In this document: piece by piece, positions 39,342 through 41,947 of the stretch | Position numbering within the stretch: the stretch's first letter is position 1 | How the letters are laid out: every line of letters starts with the position of its first letter | Assembly: GCA_034101475.1 (NCBI GenBank) | Contig: JAXEJQ010000161.1 | Location: forward strand, 1 to 41,947 | DNA: 41,947 nucleotides | Source: Limivivens sp034101475 | GTDB taxonomy: Bacteria; Bacillota; Clostridia; Lachnospirales; Lachnospiraceae | Direction of reading: 5' to 3' | Notes under the pieces: generated by a model | Database searches by the model: none | Seen by the model: only the letters and a program-made list of their open reading frames with translations | What the model was told of the DNA's origin: nothing | Made by a program: the position numbers and the translations under genes

Positions 39342-41366
39342 ATGGATTTTACAACGCCAAAACTTCTTCATGGAGGCGACTACAACCCGGAGCAGTGGCT
39401 GGACAGACTGGATATTCTGGAAAAAGATCTGGAAATGCTGAAACAGTCCGGATGTAATACGGTGACGCTGGGGGTGTTCTCCTGGTCCACTCTGGAACCG
39501 GAGGAGGGTGTTTTTCATTTTGAATGGCTGGAGAAAATCATCGACAGACTTTATGAGAATGGAATTTCCGTTATTCTGGCAACGCCTTCGGGAGCCCGGC
39601 CCAAATGGCTGGCAGACAAATATCCGGAGGTACTTCGGGTGGATGAAACAGGACACCGGAACTTTTTCGGACACCGGCATAATCACTGTTATACTTCCCC
39701 GGTATACCGGGGAAAGACGGCTCTGATAAATCGAAAGTTGTCAGAACGGTTCGGAAAGCATCCGGGGGTGATTTTGTGGCATATTTCCAATGAGTACGGC
39801 GGAGAATGTCACTGTCCGCTCTGCCAGGAAGCTTTTCGGAAATGGCTGAAGGAACGCTACGGAACCATTGAGGAGCTGAACAGACGCTGGTGCACCACCT
39901 TCTGGAGTCATACCTACCAGAGCTTCGGGCAGATTGAGAGTCCTTCTCCCAGAGGCGAAACAGAACTTCACGCCCTGAATCTGGACTGGAAACGTTTTGT
40001 GACCCACCAGAGTGCGGATTTCATGCATCAGGAAATTCAGGCTCTCCGGGAGGGAGGCAGCAGCCTTCCTGTCACGGCAAACCTGATGCATTTCTATGGC
40101 GGTCTGGATTATTTTCAGTTTGCGAAGGAGCTGGATGTGGTTTCCTGGGACACCTATCCGACCTGGCATAAGGAAGCTCTGATTGATACTGCCTATGACA
40201 ATGGAATGTGCCACGATCTGATGCGGTCCCTGAAGGGAAAACCCTTTCTGCAGATGGAGTCCTGTCCGACCTCTACCAACTGGCAGAGTGTGAGCAAGCT
40301 GAAGAAGCCTGGAATGCTGTTTGCCCAGTCCCTGCAGGCCATCGCCCACGGCGGAGACGGAGCGCTGTATTTCCAGGTGCGTCAGAGCAGAGGAGCATCG
40401 GAAAAATTTCATGGTGCCATCATCGATCATTACGGCGGCAGTGATACGAGAGTTTTCCGGGAGGTCTGCAAAACCGGTGAAACGATGCAGCAGCTGGCGG
40501 AGCTGGCCGGTACGGCAGTCAGAAGCCAGGCAGCCATCCTTTATGACTGGAACAGTCAGTGGGCCATGGAGGACAGTCAGGGCCCGCGGAACAAGGGACT
40601 TCACTATTTTGAGGTACTGCTGAAATGCTATCGCGGACTGCGCAGGCAGGGGCTGAACGTGGACCTGGTGGATATGGGCTGCTCCCTTTCCGGCTATCAG
40701 GTTCTCGCAGCTCCCATGTGCTATCTGTTTAAGGAAGGCTTTGCCGAAAAGGTGCGGGCTTTCGTGGAAAAAGGCGGAACACTGATTATGACCTACTGGT
40801 CCGGGATTGTAGACGATACGGACCGCTGCTACCTGGGAGGCGTTCCCCACGGCCTGATGGATGTTCTGGGAATCCGGAGCACGGAGATTGACAGCCTCTA
40901 TGACTGGGAAGAAAATGAGATGGTTCCGCTGCCCGGGAATCAGCTGGGTATCTCCCGGACTTATTCCTGCAAATATCTCTGTGACCTGGTGGAGCTGCGG
41001 GGCGCCCGTCCGGTGATGACCTACGGAAAGGATTTTTATCAGGGTTATGCGGCCCTGACGGTGCATTCCTATGGCGCAGGCCAGGCCTGGTATGTGGCGG
41101 CGGACGGTGAGCAGGCGTTTTATGAAGATTTTCTGGAACGCCTGCTGAAGGAACGCGGGATCCGTGGGGCTGTGGCCGGACCAATTCCGGAGGGCCTGGA
41201 GATTACCACCCGGGAGAACGCATCATACCGGTATTATCTGTACCAGAATCTGGGAGCCGGCCCTGTGGCCATCCCCCTTCCGGAGGGAGAGACAGAGGTT
41301 CTCTGCGGCGATCCGGAGCGGGAACTGCCGGTATATGGACTGGTGGTTCTGCGGCAGAAAATTTAG
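39342..41366 (+). CDS. bga: Beta-galactosidase, GH42
   Basis: Hydrolyses terminal beta-galactosides from lactose-like or galacto-oligosaccharides, probably in the cytoplasm (no signal peptide). The start is ATG 39342, downstream of AGGAGAGGAG; the frame to 39297 overlaps traX. The 674 residues contain the family opening LLHGGDYNPEQW, acid/base E151 in ISNEYGGECHCPLC, nucleophile E306 in FLQMESCPTSTNW, the Cys cluster HRHNHCYTSP / ECHCPLC that binds zinc in many GH42 enzymes, the trimerisation domain and a C-terminal beta domain. It is the last gene before a terminator and the second repeat element. Confidence 0.95.
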   Translation: MDFTTPKLLHGGDYNPEQWLDRLDILEKDLEMLKQSGCNTVTLGVFSWSTLEPEEGVFHFEWLEKIIDRLYENGISVILATPSGARPKWLADKYPEVLRVDETGHRNFFGHRHNHCYTSPVYRGKTALINRKLSERFGKHPGVILWHISNEYGGECHCPLCQEAFRKWLKERYGTIEELNRRWCTTFWSHTYQSFGQIESPSPRGETELHALNLDWKRFVTHQSADFMHQEIQALREGGSSLPVTANLMHFYGGLDYFQFAKELDVVSWDTYPTWHKEALIDTAYDNGMCHDLMRSLKGKPFLQMESCPTSTNWQSVSKLKKPGMLFAQSLQAIAHGGDGALYFQVRQSRGASEKFHGAIIDHYGGSDTRVFREVCKTGETMQQLAELAGTAVRSQAAILYDWNSQWAMEDSQGPRNKGLHYFEVLLKCYRGLRRQGLNVDLVDMGCSLSGYQVLAAPMCYLFKEGFAEKVRAFVEKGGTLIMTYWSGIVDDTDRCYLGGVPHGLMDVLGIRSTEIDSLYDWEENEMVPLPGNQLGISRTYSCKYLCDLVELRGARPVMTYGKDFYQGYAALTVHSYGAGQAWYVAADGEQAFYEDFLERLLKERGIRGAVAGPIPEGLEITTRENASYRYYLYQNLGAGPVAIPLPEGETEVLCGDPERELPVYGLVVLRQKI

Positions 41367-41420
41367 GATGATAAGCGGGAATCCTCGGTTATTCAATTGC
41401 CGAGATGAAAGCGTCAGTTT

Positions 41421-41441
41421 TGTGCATGTCTGCACATTTTT
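41421..41441 (+). terminator. Terminator after the GH42 gene
   Basis: TGTGCA and TGCACA pair across TGTC, followed by TTTTT at 41437. A second possible hairpin CTCGG/CCGAG precedes it near 41383-41404. Confidence 0.75.
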
Positions 41442-41460
41442 CAAAACTTTTTTATTATGA

Positions 41461-41644
41461 TGATGCCAGGGGCAAAAGTCATAAACCACGGTGCGCTTGC
41501 GCATAAGTGGTTTTATGACTGATTGACCCGCCCCAATATTCGGATATCGTGGGACGAATGTCCCACGATATCCGAATATTGGGCAGGATTGTGGGAGTGC
41601 GAAGCACGGAACAATCCGTATGGCATCTTTTGACCCCAACATCT
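41461..41644 (-). repeat. Three-hairpin repeat element, copy 2 (inverted relative to copy 1)
   Basis: The reverse complement aligns end to end with 33291-33472. Here the central hairpin is a perfect 24-bp palindrome (41532-41555 with 41560-41583, loop GAAT). Another stem joins GTCATAAACCAC (41478-41489) to GTGGTTTTATGAC (41507-41519) around TGCGC-TT-GCGCA; the third is GGATTGT/ACAATCC around GTGC-GAA-GCAC. TTATTAT occurs on both flanks, a possible target duplication. Confidence 0.85.
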
Positions 41645-41746
41645 TATTATTAGATGGCTGTATCAAGCCTTGATTTTATAAAATAAAATTCGAAAATATG
41701 TTCGATTTCTCTTGGCGTATCTGTATACATATTATACACTATATGT

Positions 41747-41947
41747 ATGAAAGAAAATCTTATACATTATCGCACTTGTGTGTGCAATATCAATCCGTGG
41801 TACCGGCAGCTTCCTTCACAGACCGCGCAGGAGGTCTGTAAGATGCTGGACAAGGCATGGAAATCCTTTTATGCACTAAAGAAATCCGGCGGGATCATGA
41901 ATCCGAACCCGCCCCGCTTTAAGCATGGGAATATGGCCATCACCTAT
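41747..41947 (+). CDS. tnpB: TnpB (IS200/IS605 OrfB family) N-terminus, cut by window edge
   Basis: Sixty-seven codons remain open to the right edge. From ATG 41747 the product includes CNINPWYRQLPSQTAQEV, then KMLDKAWKSFYALKKSG and NPPRFKHGNMAITY; this is the recognisable N-terminal region of TnpB/OrfB proteins (Q-Q-ldkawksff-PRFK). No clear ribosome binding site precedes the ATG, and an upstream in-frame start is possible. The catalytic RuvC-like and zinc-finger parts lie beyond the window. No tnpA (Y1 transposase) is seen on the left side within 100 bases; the three-hairpin element ends 103 bases upstream. Confidence 0.8.
   Translation, partial: MKENLIHYRTCVCNINPWYRQLPSQTAQEVCKMLDKAWKSFYALKKSGGIMNPNPPRFKHGNMAITY

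Overview
The window looks like a chromosomal segment of a Firmicute of class Clostridia, most likely a Lachnospiraceae gut commensal (Blautia/Ruminococcus-like). This rests on canonical sigma-A promoters with 17-bp spacers, strong AGGAGG ribosome binding sites, near-balanced base composition, an LCP cell-wall protein, MBG/YARHG-type secreted proteins, a long-form urocanate hydratase, glycogen enzymes and a GH42 galactoside locus. The genus is inference; no rRNA or other marker is present.

Layout. 1-5.8 kb: biosynthesis, with ilvD (cut by the left edge), ilvB, then serC-serA from their own promoter, closed by a terminator. 5.9-13.1 kb: a DUF1015 protein, glycogen branching enzyme glgB with a basic Lys/Ala tail, a CsoR-type metal sensor with a His-rich N-terminal extension, an LCP ligase-like protein and a secreted MBG/Big-type protein. 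13.2-17.3 kb: a tRNA-Thr(CGT), then a TPP riboswitch controlling the ykoF-ykoE-ykoD-ykoC thiamine/HMP ECF transporter. 17.3-23.2 kb: a PfkB sugar-phosphate kinase, a yybP-ykoY (Mn2+) riboswitch with a clear transcription terminator in front of a P-type cation ATPase, and a secreted protein with three YARHG domains split by an acidic 12-residue repeat. 23.2-23.9 kb: a gene-free patch full of palindromes. 23.9-27.2 kb: a divergent pair, a GlgX-type glycogen debranching enzyme (minus strand) and a D-2-hydroxyacid dehydrogenase. 27.2-33.2 kb: histidine degradation (hutU, hutI, formimino-THF cyclodeaminase) and mgtE with a long leader. 33.3-41.6 kb: a galactoside locus (LacI regulator, solute-binding protein, two permeases, a TraX-like membrane protein, GH42 beta-galactosidase) lying exactly between two inverted copies of a ~183-bp three-hairpin element. 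The right edge cuts a TnpB (IS200/IS605 OrfB) gene.

How the parts work together. The galactoside locus reads as one regulated unit: the LacI-type repressor probably acts on TTGCGCAA palindromes, two of which form the arms of its own terminator and a third of which sits just downstream of the start of the binding-protein promoter. A hairpin after the binding-protein gene should reduce permease expression. Two metabolite-sensing RNAs are well supported (TPP, Mn2+). The window carries at least two families of dispersed palindromic repeats and one ~240-bp near-palindrome. I see no CRISPR array, prophage or defence system. The least explained items are the palindromic elements and their placement around the galactoside locus, the His-rich CsoR, the TraX gene inside a sugar operon and the mgtE leader.
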